DNA of 64,000 bases. Origin: Clostridiales bacterium (GTDB lineage Bacteria; Bacillota; Clostridia; Oscillospirales; Oscillospiraceae). The notes beneath the pieces are model-generated. The model ran no database searches. It had not been told where the DNA came from and saw only the letters and a program-made list of their open reading frames with translations. Numbering within the stretch: the first letter of the stretch is position 1; every line of letters starts with the position of its first letter. Shown piece by piece: positions 38,540 to 48,119 of this stretch. Both the position numbers and the translations under genes were made by a program. The stretch covers positions 33,793-97,792 of the forward strand of contig JAAYBD010000016.1 of NCBI GenBank assembly GCA_012719035.1, read 5' to 3'.

Positions 38540-39553
38540 TTAGACCTCCTTTCTTTCTATGACCGAACGGAGCTTGAGGTCTGCCATCAGATCGTCAAAT
38601 TCCCGCAAATTTAGCGACTGCGCTCCGTCGCAGAGGGCAGCGGCAGGGTCATTGTGCGTTTCAAGCATAAGACCGTCCGCACCAACAGCCAAAATCGCGT
38701 GCGACAGAGGCCTTACAAGGCTGCGGATACCTGTGGCGTGGCTTGGGTCTACGATGACGGGCAGGTGGGTTTTCTGTTTTAGCAGAGGAACAGAGGACAA
38801 ATCCAGTGTGTTGCGCGTTGCGGTCTCAAAGGTGCGGATTCCCCTCTCGCAGAGTATGACGTCCCGGCAGCCTGAAACCATTAGATATTCTGCTGAAAGC
38901 AGGAGGTCTTCTATAGTGCTGGCGGGTCCTCGCTTTAATAGTATGGGTTTTCCCGCTGTGCCTGCGCACTTCAGCAGGTCAAAGTTCTGCATGTTCCGCG
39001 CACCTATTTGTATGATGTCTACGTCCTCGAACAGAGGAAGCTGGGTCTGGTTCATGATTTCAGTGACGATTGGAAGGCCGGTATCTTTCTTTGCCGCCAG
39101 TAAATAGCGGAGTCCATCGGCTCCGAGACCCTGAAAGGAATAAGGCGAGCTGCGCGGCTTGAATGCCCCGCCGCGTAGGATTTTTGCGCCGCTTTGCTTG
39201 ACTGCGCGCGCCAGCATGATTATCTGTTCTTCACTTTCCACCGAGCATGGACCGGAGATGACCGGAAAGTGATGTCTGTCAAAGACGGCGTTTCCAACTT
39301 TAATGACGGTATCATCGGGATGTACAGAGCGGGCGGCGACTTTATACCGCTCGGTGATCCGCTTTCCATACTCGACTATGCCGCTTGTGTGGACAACATC
39401 GTCCATATCGATATTGGCTGTATTTCCGATAAGGCAGACGGCGGTGTGCTCCGTTCCGGGGCTTAATATTGCAGAGAACCCTTTGTCTTCCCAGCTTTTC
39501 ATGAAAGTCTCCGTCTGTTCTTTTGATACATTGGGTTTTAATACGAATACCAT
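38540..39553 (-). CDS. aroF: 3-deoxy-7-phosphoheptulonate (DAHP) synthase, type I-beta, inside the trp operon
   Basis: 337 aa. It condenses PEP and erythrose 4-phosphate, the entry to the shikimate pathway. An N-terminal ferredoxin-like regulatory domain (about 1-70) precedes the barrel with GPCSVES, GGAFKPRSSPYSFQG and DPSHATGIR. This is the AroF/AroG-beta type of Thermotoga and Bacillus. GGGGTGA precedes the ATG 2 bases after the trpC stop. Its place in the trp operon puts precursor supply under the tRNA-Trp T-box. Confidence 0.94.
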   Translation of the reverse strand: MVFVLKPNVSKEQTETFMKSWEDKGFSAILSPGTEHTAVCLIGNTANIDMDDVVHTSGIVEYGKRITERYKVAARSVHPDDTVIKVGNAVFDRHHFPVISGPCSVESEEQIIMLARAVKQSGAKILRGGAFKPRSSPYSFQGLGADGLRYLLAAKKDTGLPIVTEIMNQTQLPLFEDVDIIQIGARNMQNFDLLKCAGTAGKPILLKRGPASTIEDLLLSAEYLMVSGCRDVILCERGIRTFETATRNTLDLSSVPLLKQKTHLPVIVDPSHATGIRSLVRPLSHAILAVGADGLMLETHNDPAAALCDGAQSLNLREFDDLMADLKLRSVIERKEV

Positions 39554-39555
39554 AA

Positions 39556-40335
39556 TTACTCACCCCGCAATTCATTCAGCTTTTTTTTCCTGTCTCCCGC
39601 CCGCATGAGGGCTTCCCCAACTAACACCGCGCTTATGCCTGCTTCGCGGAGGAGCGCCGCATCGGCGGCTGTTCTGATGCCGCTTTCCGCTACGAAAATG
39701 ATATCGGCGGGGGCAATAGTACGCAGACGAATGCTGTTTTCAAGATCAAGGGTAAAATCCCTCAGACTGCGATTGTTGACGCCTATTATACGTGCCTTAG
39801 CCTCAATAGCTGAGCACATTTCTTTCTCATCATGTACCTCCACAAGTGCGGACATCCCAAGCCTGTCGCACATATCGATGTACCGCTTTAAAGTTTCGGT
39901 ATCCAGAAGTGCGCAGATGAGAAGCACCGCCGATGCTCCAAGAATTTTGGACTCATAAATTTGATATTCGTCTATGATGAAGTCCTTGCGCAGACAGGGA
40001 ACGCCCACTGCGGATGAGATCTTTCTAAGATGGTAATTTCCGCCCAAAAAGAACTCCGGCTCGGTGAGAACAGAGATGGCAGCCGCGCCTGCCGTCTCAT
40101 ATTCTTTTGCGATATTTAGATAGGGAAAATCTGCGGCTATAAGTCCTTTGGACGGGGATGCACGTTTTACCTCGCAGATGAAATTCATGCCCGGCTGCGA
40201 TAGCCGGCGTTCAAAAGGAAAGTCTGACGAGCGGTTCAAACTCGTTGCAGCGGCTTTGATTTCTGAAAGCGGTGTCAACTCCTTCGCCACTTTGACCCGC
40301 TTTTCGGTGGAGAGGACGATTTTATCAAGAATCAT
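39556..40335 (-). CDS. trpC: indole-3-glycerol phosphate synthase
   Basis: 259 aa. It closes the indole ring from carboxyphenylaminodeoxyribulose phosphate. FICEVKRASPSKGLI holds the catalytic Lys. SVLTEPEFFLGG, CLRKDFIIDEYQIYE, GVNNRSLRDFTLD and FVAESGIRT follow in family order. GAGGTG precedes the ATG, which lies 3 bases after trpD. Monofunctional, unlike the enteric TrpCF fusion. Confidence 0.97.
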   Translation of the reverse strand: MILDKIVLSTEKRVKVAKELTPLSEIKAAATSLNRSSDFPFERRLSQPGMNFICEVKRASPSKGLIAADFPYLNIAKEYETAGAAAISVLTEPEFFLGGNYHLRKISSAVGVPCLRKDFIIDEYQIYESKILGASAVLLICALLDTETLKRYIDMCDRLGMSALVEVHDEKEMCSAIEAKARIIGVNNRSLRDFTLDLENSIRLRTIAPADIIFVAESGIRTAADAALLREAGISAVLVGEALMRAGDRKKKLNELRGE

Positions 40336-40338
40336 GGC

Positions 40339-41352
40339 TCACACCTCATGCGTAAGAGCAATAAACTCATCCAGTTTACGCAGTGCCGCACCGCTGTCGA
40401 TAAGGTCGTTTGCCAGCTTTATGCAGTCCCTGACTTTCAGTCCGTCGATGCCGAGATAGAGCGCCAGAGCAGAATTGAGCACGACGGTATCGCGCTTAGG
40501 TCCTATAATCGTACCCTCCAGAATTCCTCTTGTTATAAGGGCGTTTTCTGCCGGAGTCCCGCCGAGAATGTCCTCAAGCCTGCAGGAAGGAAGACCAAGA
40601 TCGGCGGCATCAAGCTCATAGGCAGTCAAATTTCCGAACCGTATCTCGCAAACCTTGTTTACTCCGGTAAGTGTCGCTTCGTCCAGACCATCGCCGCATA
40701 CTGCAAGACCGCGTATCATGCCGAGATTAGCGAGCACCTGTGCCAACGGCTCCACAAGCAAGGGATCGTATACTCCTAAAAGCTGCATAGTAGCTCCTGC
40801 GGGATTGGCAAGGGGACCCAGAATATTAAAAATGGTTCGCGCACCGATTTCCTTTCTCACAGGCGCGGCATATTTCATTGAGGAGTGGTATATCGGTGCG
40901 AACATGAAGCACAGGCCGCAGCGGTTGAGTACAGTCTCGTTTTGCTCTGCGCTAAGGTCGATTTTAACCCCCAGATGCTCCAGCACATCGGCAGCACCGC
41001 TCCTGCTGGACACGCTGCGGTTGCCGTGCTTTGCTACGGGAACACCGGCAGCTGCCACTACAAAAGAGGTTGTAGTTGATATATTGAATGTCCCGACCTC
41101 GTCGCCGCCGGTTCCCACAATGTCCATAACTGGGCGGACGGGGTTGATTTTGATGCCCTTTTCCCGCATCACTGCGGCACAAGCGGTGATCTCGTCGATT
41201 GACTCACCCTTCATGCGCATGGCAGCCAAAAACGCCCCCATCTGTGCTTGTGTGGCGGTGCCGTCCATCATTTCTTCCATGACGGTTTTGGCAGTATCAT
41301 AATCGAGGTTTTTGCCTTCCATAACAGTTTTGATCGCCTTTTGTATCACCAT
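40339..41352 (-). CDS. trpD: anthranilate phosphoribosyltransferase
   Basis: 337 aa. It joins anthranilate to PRPP. The PRPP loop is GTGGDEVGTFNIST, followed by KHGNRSVSSRSGAADVLEHLGV and the FAPIYHSSMKYAAPVRKEIGARTIFNILGPL block. AAGGG precedes the ATG. It is not fused to TrpG; the 69-base gap before it is the largest inside the operon. Confidence 0.97.
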   Translation of the reverse strand: MVIQKAIKTVMEGKNLDYDTAKTVMEEMMDGTATQAQMGAFLAAMRMKGESIDEITACAAVMREKGIKINPVRPVMDIVGTGGDEVGTFNISTTTSFVVAAAGVPVAKHGNRSVSSRSGAADVLEHLGVKIDLSAEQNETVLNRCGLCFMFAPIYHSSMKYAAPVRKEIGARTIFNILGPLANPAGATMQLLGVYDPLLVEPLAQVLANLGMIRGLAVCGDGLDEATLTGVNKVCEIRFGNLTAYELDAADLGLPSCRLEDILGGTPAENALITRGILEGTIIGPKRDTVVLNSALALYLGIDGLKVRDCIKLANDLIDSGAALRKLDEFIALTHEV

Positions 41353-41421
41353 AGTTCACCCTTTCTGTGTGAAATTTGATTGCATTAGGTTTTTGAAGCT
41401 ATATTTGCGATTTGTACCGTA

Positions 41422-41988
41422 TTATAAGCTCAGAAAATTTTCCATTATAACCCTGCCCTGCGGGCTTAGGATGGATTCGGGATGAAATTGCAGACCGAAA
41501 GTCGGATATTCGGTATGCTGAACCGCCATTACTTCGCCTTCGGGACCTTTTGCTGTTACCTTGAGACAGCTTGGAATTGTGTTTTCTACGGCAATAAGAG
41601 AGTGGTAGCGCGCTGCCTCGATGCGATTGGGCAAAGTTTTAAAAACGGGACTTTCCGTATTGATAGTCAAGACGGATTTTTTACCGTGCATGAGTGTTTT
41701 AGCGCGGCATATCTCAGCACCATAGGCTTCGCAGATGCTTTGATGTCCAAGGCAGATTCCCAAAATGGGGATTTTTCCGCCCACCCGGCGAACAGCCTCC
41801 TCACAGACCCCCGCATCCTTTGGATGACCCGGACCGGGAGAGAGGATGATATGGGAGGGAGCCATAACTTCTATTTCCTCTGTTGTTATGGCGTCGCTGC
41901 GTACGACCTTTACATCGGGGATTATTGAACCGGCCAGCTGCACCAGATTATAGGAAAAGCTGTCATAATTATCGATAAGAAGAATCAC
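41422..41988 (-). CDS. trpG: anthranilate synthase glutamine amidotransferase component
   Basis: 188 aa, class I glutamine amidotransferase giving ammonia to TrpE. The nucleophile Cys is in GICLGHQ and the His/Glu in FHPES; ILSPGPGHP is the oxyanion strand. It overlaps trpE by 4 bases (ATGA). In low-GC Gram-positives such a subunit often also serves PabB, and no separate pab genes are seen here. Confidence 0.96.
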   Translation of the reverse strand: MILLIDNYDSFSYNLVQLAGSIIPDVKVVRSDAITTEEIEVMAPSHIILSPGPGHPKDAGVCEEAVRRVGGKIPILGICLGHQSICEAYGAEICRAKTLMHGKKSVLTINTESPVFKTLPNRIEAARYHSLIAVENTIPSCLKVTAKGPEGEVMAVQHTEYPTFGLQFHPESILSPQGRVIMENFLSL

Positions 41989-43445
41989 AAGTCCACCTCC
42001 CCGGAGTTTTTTATGGCATTTATGAGCGCGGCAGCTTTGTTAAATGACTCTTCATATTCCAGCTCGGGCACGCTGTCAGCGACTATTCCGCCTCCCGCCT
42101 GAACATAAACCCTGCCGTTTTGCTTTACCGCCATGCGTATTGCAATACATGTGTCCATATTGCCGGTGAAATCCAGATAACCCAGTGCTCCGCCGTAAAC
42201 GCCGCGGGGCTGGCTCTCCAATTCGTCTATGATTTGGCAGGCGCGGATTTTCGGAGCGCCTGAGAGCGTTCCCGCAGGAAGTACAGCTTCTATGGCGGAA
42301 AATCCGTCCTCGCCGTCCCGAATATCGCTTTCAACCTGAGAACAGATGTGCATGACTTTTGAATAACGGTGTATCATCATATAGGCGCTTAGTTCAACGG
42401 AACCGAGCTTGGAGATCTTGCCAAGGTCGTTCCGCCCAAGATCGACCAGCATATTGTGCTCGGACAGCTCTTTTTCATCGCGCAGCAGCTCCTCTTTTAG
42501 CGCCTTGTCTTCCTCGTCGTTTGCCCCTCTCGGACGGGAACCCGCCACAGGAAAAGTGGTAAGACGGCCGTTTTGCAGACGGACAAGTGTCTCGGGGGAA
42601 GAACACATCAGCTCAAGGCTGTCTATCTTCATATACACCATGTAGGGAGAAGGATTTGAGGTACGCAGAACCCGATAGGCATTTAGCAGGCTTCCGTCAT
42701 ATTCGGCGGTGAACTGACGGGAAATGACCGCCTGAAAAATATCGCCGTTTTTGATATATTCCTTTGTCTGCTCCACGATGGAACAATACTCTTCTTTGGA
42801 TACGTTGCAGCGGAACTCGGTTTTCCGCTCTGCGCTGGGTATATCGGGAATTGTAGGTGCTTTTATCAGGGCGGCAATTTTCTCGATATCGGCTACAGCT
42901 TTTCCGTAGTTTTCCATGAGACGGTCGGTCTTCATATTGACTACGATTGCAATTTTTTGCTTTAAATGGTCATAGGCTATTATCTTGTCGAACAGCATGA
43001 GGTCAAAGTCATGAAAATCCCCGCGCTTTATTGAAAGAGTTGGCTCGGCATAGGCGAACATCGCATAAGAAAAGTAGCCTATGAATCCGCCTGAGAAAGG
43101 GGGAAGCCCTTTTATGCGCGGTGATTTATGGTGAGACATGATTTCTCTTAGCACATCCAAGGGCTTATCGGAGACAAGCTTCTTGTTTTTGCCGCCGCTT
43201 TCTATGGTTACAGCTCCCTTATCACAGGTAGCGCGCAATATCGGGTCGAAGCCGAGAAAAGAATAGCGCGCCCATTTTTCACCGCCCTCGACAGATTCCA
43301 GAAGGTAATACCGGCTGCTGACGGCGGACAGCTTGCGAAGCAGTCCGATAGGAGTTGTTACGTCTGCGTAAATCTCGCGGCAAATTGGAACCAGATCATA
43401 ATCCTTTGCGTATTTTTCGATTTCTTCACAGCTTGGAGTTATCAT
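41985..43445 (-). CDS. trpE: anthranilate synthase component I
   Basis: 486 aa. It makes anthranilate from chorismate. The tryptophan-binding LLES motif appears as YYLLESVEGGEKWARYSFLG. The chorismate-binding domain has SSPETLVRLQNGRLTTFPVAGSRPRG, DLGRNDLGKI and PAGTLSGAPKIRA. It should therefore be feedback-inhibited by tryptophan as well as T-box controlled. AGAGGTG precedes the ATG. First gene of the trp operon. Confidence 0.97.
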   Translation of the reverse strand: MITPSCEEIEKYAKDYDLVPICREIYADVTTPIGLLRKLSAVSSRYYLLESVEGGEKWARYSFLGFDPILRATCDKGAVTIESGGKNKKLVSDKPLDVLREIMSHHKSPRIKGLPPFSGGFIGYFSYAMFAYAEPTLSIKRGDFHDFDLMLFDKIIAYDHLKQKIAIVVNMKTDRLMENYGKAVADIEKIAALIKAPTIPDIPSAERKTEFRCNVSKEEYCSIVEQTKEYIKNGDIFQAVISRQFTAEYDGSLLNAYRVLRTSNPSPYMVYMKIDSLELMCSSPETLVRLQNGRLTTFPVAGSRPRGANDEEDKALKEELLRDEKELSEHNMLVDLGRNDLGKISKLGSVELSAYMMIHRYSKVMHICSQVESDIRDGEDGFSAIEAVLPAGTLSGAPKIRACQIIDELESQPRGVYGGALGYLDFTGNMDTCIAIRMAVKQNGRVYVQAGGGIVADSVPELEYEESFNKAAALINAIKNSGEVDL

Positions 43446-43472
43446 GATTTTTCACCTCTTCATCTTTTTTTG

Positions 43473-43755
43473 CAAAACAAAAAAGACCTTCATCCCTATA
43501 TAAGGGACAAAAGTCTTCACTTCTGCGGTACCACCCAAATTGACGTATAAACGCCCACTCTTTCGCGCACGATCATACGCGTTCCTTTGATAACGGACGG
43601 AAACCCCGTTGAACATTACTCAGCCTTTCGGCCTTTCTTTTCACCCTCATGAACCCATTCGGCGCTGTGTTGACTGCTGCGTTCACACCATCCGCAGCTC
43701 TCTGAAAGCCTTCAAATCAACGCGTACTCTTTTCACTCGTCGGTTTAATAATATT
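43473..43755 (-). promoter_or_regulatory. T-box leader of the trp operon, specifier UGG (tryptophan)
   Basis: AGAGAGCTGCGGATGGTG of stem I leads to the specifier loop GAA-TGG-GTT; UGG is at 43657-43655. The T-box GGGTGGTACCGCAG is at 43536-43523. The terminator AAGACTTTTGTCCCT.../AGGGATGAAGGTCTT ends in TTTTTTG. Uncharged tRNA-Trp should allow readthrough into trpE. Confidence 0.96.
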
Positions 43756-43762
43756 TGTGCTC

Positions 43763-43790
43763 AGTATAACATCGATATCGAATCTGTCAA
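43763..43790 (-). promoter_or_regulatory. trp operon promoter
   Basis: TTGACA (43790-43785), a 16-bp spacer and TATACT (43768-43763). Confidence 0.65.
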
Positions 43791-43870
43791 GAAAAAATTG
43801 TAATAAAAATAAAGCTTAATATATAATATTCTCCAACTGAAAAATAAGTACGTATGTTCTGATTATTTCG

Positions 43871-43899
43871 TTGACAAACAAAAAAATGAGTAGTATTAT
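43871..43899 (+). promoter_or_regulatory. promoter of the tetR-like gene
   Basis: TTGACA (43871-43876), a 17-bp spacer and TATTAT (43894-43899). Confidence 0.75.
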
Positions 43900-43907
43900 A
43901 GTTAACA

Positions 43908-43921
43908 CTGATAGCTATCAG
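43908..43921. promoter_or_regulatory. candidate TetR autoregulatory operator
   Basis: A perfect 14-bp palindrome CTGATAGCTATCAG lies at the expected transcript start just after the -10, the place for an operator that blocks its own gene. The flanks GTTAA and TTACTAAC add a looser outer symmetry. Confidence 0.6.
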
Positions 43922-43946
43922 CGATTACTAACAAGGAGGAAACGCT

Positions 43947-44561
43947 TTGCCGAAAGATAAAAGCGCGACTCGTGCCCGTATCATGCCGGCAGCTAAGAAG
44001 GAATTTCTGGATAAAGGCTTTGAGAAGGCATCTATGCGGTCTATTGCGGCATCGGCAGGCATGACTTCTGCCGGACTTTACCGGCACTTTGAAGATAAAG
44101 AGGCGATGTTTGCCGCGCTTGTACAGCCTGCAGTGGATGCCATAAAAGATATGGCGGATATCCAGACCAAGCAGGCATACCGGTATATTGATGAGGGCAA
44201 TTTGGACGCTATGTGGATCGGCGACACCGATCTCTCACGGCTGATAAATATTGTTTATGAGCACTTCGATGCTTTCAGGCTCATGCTTCGTTCATCTTCG
44301 GGCACAAGGTTTGAGCATATATTTGACGAGTTCATAGAAATGGAACAGGCTGAGACTCTGCGCTATATGGACGCTCTGCGCGGGCGCGGCATCCATGTAA
44401 ATGATATCGTTCCGGAAGAGCTGCATCTGCTGCTGAACGCATATTACTCCGCTTTTTTTGAAATTGTTATCCACGAATTTCCTAAGGAAGATGCTCTTCA
44501 CTACCTTGAAACATTAAAAAAATTCTTCTACCCGGGCTGGCGAGCCTTTTTGGGGTTCTAA
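43947..44561 (+). CDS. TetR-family transcriptional regulator
   Basis: 204 aa. The N-terminal helix-turn-helix (about 8-55) reads RIMPAAKKEFLDKGFEKASMRSIAASAGMTSAGLYRHFEDKEAMFAAL. The C-terminal ligand domain is unlike well-known members. TTG start after AAGGAGG. It precedes two exporter-fold ABC genes on the same strand, so it most likely represses them and itself. The ligand is unknown; a metal chelate or substrate of the transporters is a guess. Confidence 0.92.
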   Translation: MPKDKSATRARIMPAAKKEFLDKGFEKASMRSIAASAGMTSAGLYRHFEDKEAMFAALVQPAVDAIKDMADIQTKQAYRYIDEGNLDAMWIGDTDLSRLINIVYEHFDAFRLMLRSSSGTRFEHIFDEFIEMEQAETLRYMDALRGRGIHVNDIVPEELHLLLNAYYSAFFEIVIHEFPKEDALHYLETLKKFFYPGWRAFLGF

Positions 44562-44586
44562 AGAACCCCATTATTTTTAAACAATA

Positions 44587-44602
44587 GTTAGTCGACGCTA
44601 AC
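44587..44602. promoter_or_regulatory. GTTAG-N6-CTAAC palindrome before the first ABC gene
   Basis: GTTAG (44587-44591) and CTAAC (44598-44602) are separated by 6 bases, just before the ribosome site of the ABC gene at 44621. The same element recurs before the importer operon at 49200-49215, so it is a candidate shared operator. Confidence 0.5.
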
Positions 44603-44620
44603 TTAAAGGAGGAATCTAAT

Positions 44621-46387
44621 TTGCAAAAAGAAAAGAAACAAAATCCCATCGCTGTTCTGTTTTCCTTTGCCGGGGAGGCAAAAGGAAGGATGTCCCTTTC
44701 GGTTTTTCTTGCTGTTATCGGTGAAATTTTCGGTATGGCGCCCTTTTTTGCTGTAGCGGTACTCGCCGGCCGTTTGTATGCCGGGACGGCAACTCGTAGA
44801 GAGGCGGCACTCCTTTCGGGTACGGCAGCGGTATGTATGGCGCTGCGCGCTATACTGTGCTGGCGCTCATCTCTCAGAAGTCATGGGGTGGCATTTACTA
44901 TCTTAAAAAACATCCGTCGGGCGGTCGCGGATAAAATGCGGCGGGTACCCATGGGCGTTATGCTTGAAACTCCGACAGGCTATTTCAAAACTCTTATGGT
45001 CGACAACGTAGGAAAGCTGGAGGATTCCATTGCCCATGTTGTACCGGAAGCGCCGTCGCAGATAGTGGCACCCGTATTCTGCATCGTGCTGATGTTTGCC
45101 ATGGATTGGCGCATGGGGCTTGCTTCATTTGTGACTTTTCCTATCAGCATTCTCTTTATGATGGGCATGATGCGGGGCTATAGGGAGAAAATGAACCGCT
45201 ACCTCCGCGCGGGAAATGAAATGAATGCCTCTCTTGTGGAGTATGTCAGCGGAATACAGGTAATCAAAGCATTTGGACGCACTGGCGCATCCTATGGAAA
45301 ATACTCCGATTCTGTGAATTTTTTTCACGACAGCACTTTGGATTGGTGGCGTCAGTGCTGGTTCTGGATGGCGGGGGTCAAGGCGGTACTGCCGTCAACG
45401 CTGCTGGGAACGCTGCCGGTAGGCGCATATCTTTATATGAACGGGGATATTACCCTGCCTGTCCTTATCACATGTGTTATAGTTTCTCTGGGCTTTATTG
45501 CTCCCATGATGAAGTTTGCTTTCGGCACAGAACAGCTTACTGTTATCGCCGCAAATCTTAGACCGATACAGGAGTTTCTTGCAATTCCTGAGCAGAAGCG
45601 TCCGGAAAAACCTGTGACCCTTTCGGGCAGCACTTTTTCCTTTGAAAATGTCTCTTTTGCTTATGATGAAAAAGAGGTGCTTCACAAGGTTAGCTTTGAA
45701 ACAGTTCCCGGGGCAATGACAGCTATAGTGGGACCTTCCGGTTCGGGCAAATCCACTATTGCAAAACTGATGGCGGGTTTTTGGGATGCAACATCCGGAA
45801 CTGTGAGATACGGAGGAAAAGATATCCGCGAGATACCCCCTGACCAGCTTATGAGCGAGGTAAGCTATGTTGCGCAGGATAACTTTCTTTTCGATATGTC
45901 TATACGCGAAAATATCCGACTTGGAAACAAAAACGCCACAGATGCCGAGGTGGAGGAAGCTGCCAAAGCCGCAAACTGCCATGATTTCATCATGAATTTG
46001 GAACATGGCTATGACACTCTTGCGGGCGATGCGGGAGATAGGCTCTCCGGAGGTGAACGTCAGCGCATAACCATTGCCCGCGCGATGCTAAAAAAAGCAT
46101 CGGTGGTCATTCTGGACGAAGCAACCGCCTATGCAGACCCTGAAAGCGAGTCGCTTATCCAGCAGGCGATCAGCAAACTTGTGAAGGGCAAAACTTTAGT
46201 CGTTGTAGCCCACAGGCTGTCAACAATCCGCAGTGCGGCACAGATTCTTGTAGTAAAAGACGGCGAAATCGTTGGGCGGGGCACGCAGGAGGAGCTGCTT
46301 CAGGACTGCCCTCTGTATGAGACTATGTGGAATGAACATATCGGTGCCGCTGACCGCATTGAGGAAGGGGTGAAGCAATATGCTTAA
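44621..46387 (+). CDS. ABC transporter, fused membrane and ATP-binding domains (pair 1, first subunit)
   Basis: 588 aa. A six-helix exporter-type membrane domain (about 1-310) precedes the nucleotide-binding domain: Walker A GPSGSGKST, signature LSGGERQRITIARAML, Walker B VVILDEATAYADPES, H-loop VVAHRLSTI. TTG start after AAAGGAGG. It overlaps the next ABC gene by 8 bases, so the two should form a heterodimer. In metallophore clusters such exporter-fold pairs (YbtP/YbtQ, IrtAB) work as siderophore importers, and the neighbouring AraC and Opp/Nik genes make that role plausible. Drug or peptide export is the alternative. Confidence 0.92.
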   Translation: MQKEKKQNPIAVLFSFAGEAKGRMSLSVFLAVIGEIFGMAPFFAVAVLAGRLYAGTATRREAALLSGTAAVCMALRAILCWRSSLRSHGVAFTILKNIRRAVADKMRRVPMGVMLETPTGYFKTLMVDNVGKLEDSIAHVVPEAPSQIVAPVFCIVLMFAMDWRMGLASFVTFPISILFMMGMMRGYREKMNRYLRAGNEMNASLVEYVSGIQVIKAFGRTGASYGKYSDSVNFFHDSTLDWWRQCWFWMAGVKAVLPSTLLGTLPVGAYLYMNGDITLPVLITCVIVSLGFIAPMMKFAFGTEQLTVIAANLRPIQEFLAIPEQKRPEKPVTLSGSTFSFENVSFAYDEKEVLHKVSFETVPGAMTAIVGPSGSGKSTIAKLMAGFWDATSGTVRYGGKDIREIPPDQLMSEVSYVAQDNFLFDMSIRENIRLGNKNATDAEVEEAAKAANCHDFIMNLEHGYDTLAGDAGDRLSGGERQRITIARAMLKKASVVILDEATAYADPESESLIQQAISKLVKGKTLVVVAHRLSTIRSAAQILVVKDGEIVGRGTQEELLQDCPLYETMWNEHIGAADRIEEGVKQYA

Positions 46388-48104
46388 AATGATACGGAGA
46401 ATCCTTGCCATTGCAGGAGATAGCCGCCCGCGCATATATCTGGGCATCCTGTTCAATTTTCTGAAAACGGTTTCCATGTCCATGATGCTGATGTCGGTCT
46501 ATATCATTGTAAACAATCTTGAATCCCTGACACCTGAGGTGATACGCTCCGCCCTTTATGTTCTTATAGGCAGCGTTCTTGGCAGATTCCTGTTCCAATG
46601 GTTTATGGATATCTCCATGAGCGCCAAAGGCTTCGATATTTTTCGGGATTACCGGCTTGAAATCGGCGACCGCCTGAAAAAAGCGCCTATGGGATATTTT
46701 TCGGAACAGCGCCTCGGAGCCATACAAACTGTTCTTACTTCGACCATTGTCGAGCTGGAGCAGTATTCCATGCTGGCTATAATGGACCTGACCGGCGGCT
46801 TGTTCATGACGCTTGTGCTTACAGTTATGTTTCTTTTTGTAAATCCGCCGATGGCGCTGCTGTCATTGGGGGGATTGGCAGTTGGCATGATAGTTCTGCG
46901 CGTTATACAAGATAGAGCCGCAAAGCATACTCCGGTGGTATTGGCAGCGCAGGAGAACCTGATAACCCAATCCATAGAATATATAAGAGGAATTTCTGTG
47001 CTTCGCGCCTTCTCCGAAACCGAAAAAAGCGAGAGCGCGGTCTACGCCGCCTTTGACAGAAAGCGGCAGGCAGACTGGGAACAGGAATGTGCGGCGGCCG
47101 GATTGCTGAAAGGTTATATCGCTGTTTACAAAATAACCGGCTGCGGAATGCTGTTTCTGTCGTCCTTGCTCTATCTGTCAGGTACAATAACACTGCCTTA
47201 CTGCCTGATGTTTCTGGTTTCGGCCTTTCTTGTGTATTCCGAATTTGAGCAGATGGGCGATGGGGCATTTTTAAGCAAAAAGATAAACACCGAACTGGAT
47301 CGTCTGGAGGCTGTAACAAATATACCGGATATGGATACGACGACCTTTGAACTGAATCCCGATAGCTTTGACATTGAGATGAGGGATGTGTCCTTTGCCT
47401 ATGACAGCCGTACGGTAATTGACCATGTCTCGCTGAAAGTGCCGCAGGGCAGCACCTGCGCAATAGTTGGACCTTCTGGCAGCGGAAAGACCACCCTTTG
47501 CAATCTCATTGCAAGGTTCTGGGATGTGCAGTCCGGCGAGGTGCTGGTGGGCGGAAGAAATGTCAAAGACTATACCGCCGATAGTTTGCTGAAACATATT
47601 TCCATGGTGTTCCAGAATGTATACCTGTTTCACGATACCATTGAGAACAACATAAAATTCGGCAACCCCGACGCCACGCACGAACAGATAGTAGAGGCGG
47701 CGAAGCGTGCCTGCTGCCACGACTTCATATCAGCTCTGCCGAATGGCTATGATACGGTTGTCGGGGAGAGCGGCTCTACTCTGTCCGGAGGGGAAAAACA
47801 GCGCATATCCATTGCAAGGGCTATATTAAAAGACGCACCTATAGTCATCCTTGACGAGGCGACTTCCAGCGTAGATCCAGAGAACGAACATGCGCTTCTT
47901 GCCGCCATCAGAGAACTTACCAAAGGGAAAACACTTATCTCAATTGCACATCGTCTGACAACGGTTAGGGATGCCGATCAGATACTTGTGGTGGATGGCG
48001 GAAAGATCGTACAGCAGGGAAGCCATGACGAGCTGGCGGGAATTTCGGGTATTTACAGCAACTTCCTAAAGCTTAGGTCGGAGGCAATAGGCTGGCAGCT
48101 TTGA
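46380..48104 (+). CDS. ABC transporter, fused membrane and ATP-binding domains (pair 1, second subunit)
   Basis: 574 aa. The membrane domain (about 1-305) is followed by Walker A GPSGSGKTT, signature LSGGEKQRISIARAIL, Walker B IVILDEATSSVDPEN and H-loop SIAHRLTTV. It starts inside the end of the preceding gene, so translation is coupled and a heterodimer is expected. Both subunits of the pair have intact catalytic glutamates after Walker B, unlike the degenerate-site heterodimers of many drug exporters. An AraC gene follows 15 bases later. Confidence 0.92.
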   Translation: MLKMIRRILAIAGDSRPRIYLGILFNFLKTVSMSMMLMSVYIIVNNLESLTPEVIRSALYVLIGSVLGRFLFQWFMDISMSAKGFDIFRDYRLEIGDRLKKAPMGYFSEQRLGAIQTVLTSTIVELEQYSMLAIMDLTGGLFMTLVLTVMFLFVNPPMALLSLGGLAVGMIVLRVIQDRAAKHTPVVLAAQENLITQSIEYIRGISVLRAFSETEKSESAVYAAFDRKRQADWEQECAAAGLLKGYIAVYKITGCGMLFLSSLLYLSGTITLPYCLMFLVSAFLVYSEFEQMGDGAFLSKKINTELDRLEAVTNIPDMDTTTFELNPDSFDIEMRDVSFAYDSRTVIDHVSLKVPQGSTCAIVGPSGSGKTTLCNLIARFWDVQSGEVLVGGRNVKDYTADSLLKHISMVFQNVYLFHDTIENNIKFGNPDATHEQIVEAAKRACCHDFISALPNGYDTVVGESGSTLSGGEKQRISIARAILKDAPIVILDEATSSVDPENEHALLAAIRELTKGKTLISIAHRLTTVRDADQILVVDGGKIVQQGSHDELAGISGIYSNFLKLRSEAIGWQL

Positions 48105-48119
48105 TTTGGGGGTTTTTAT

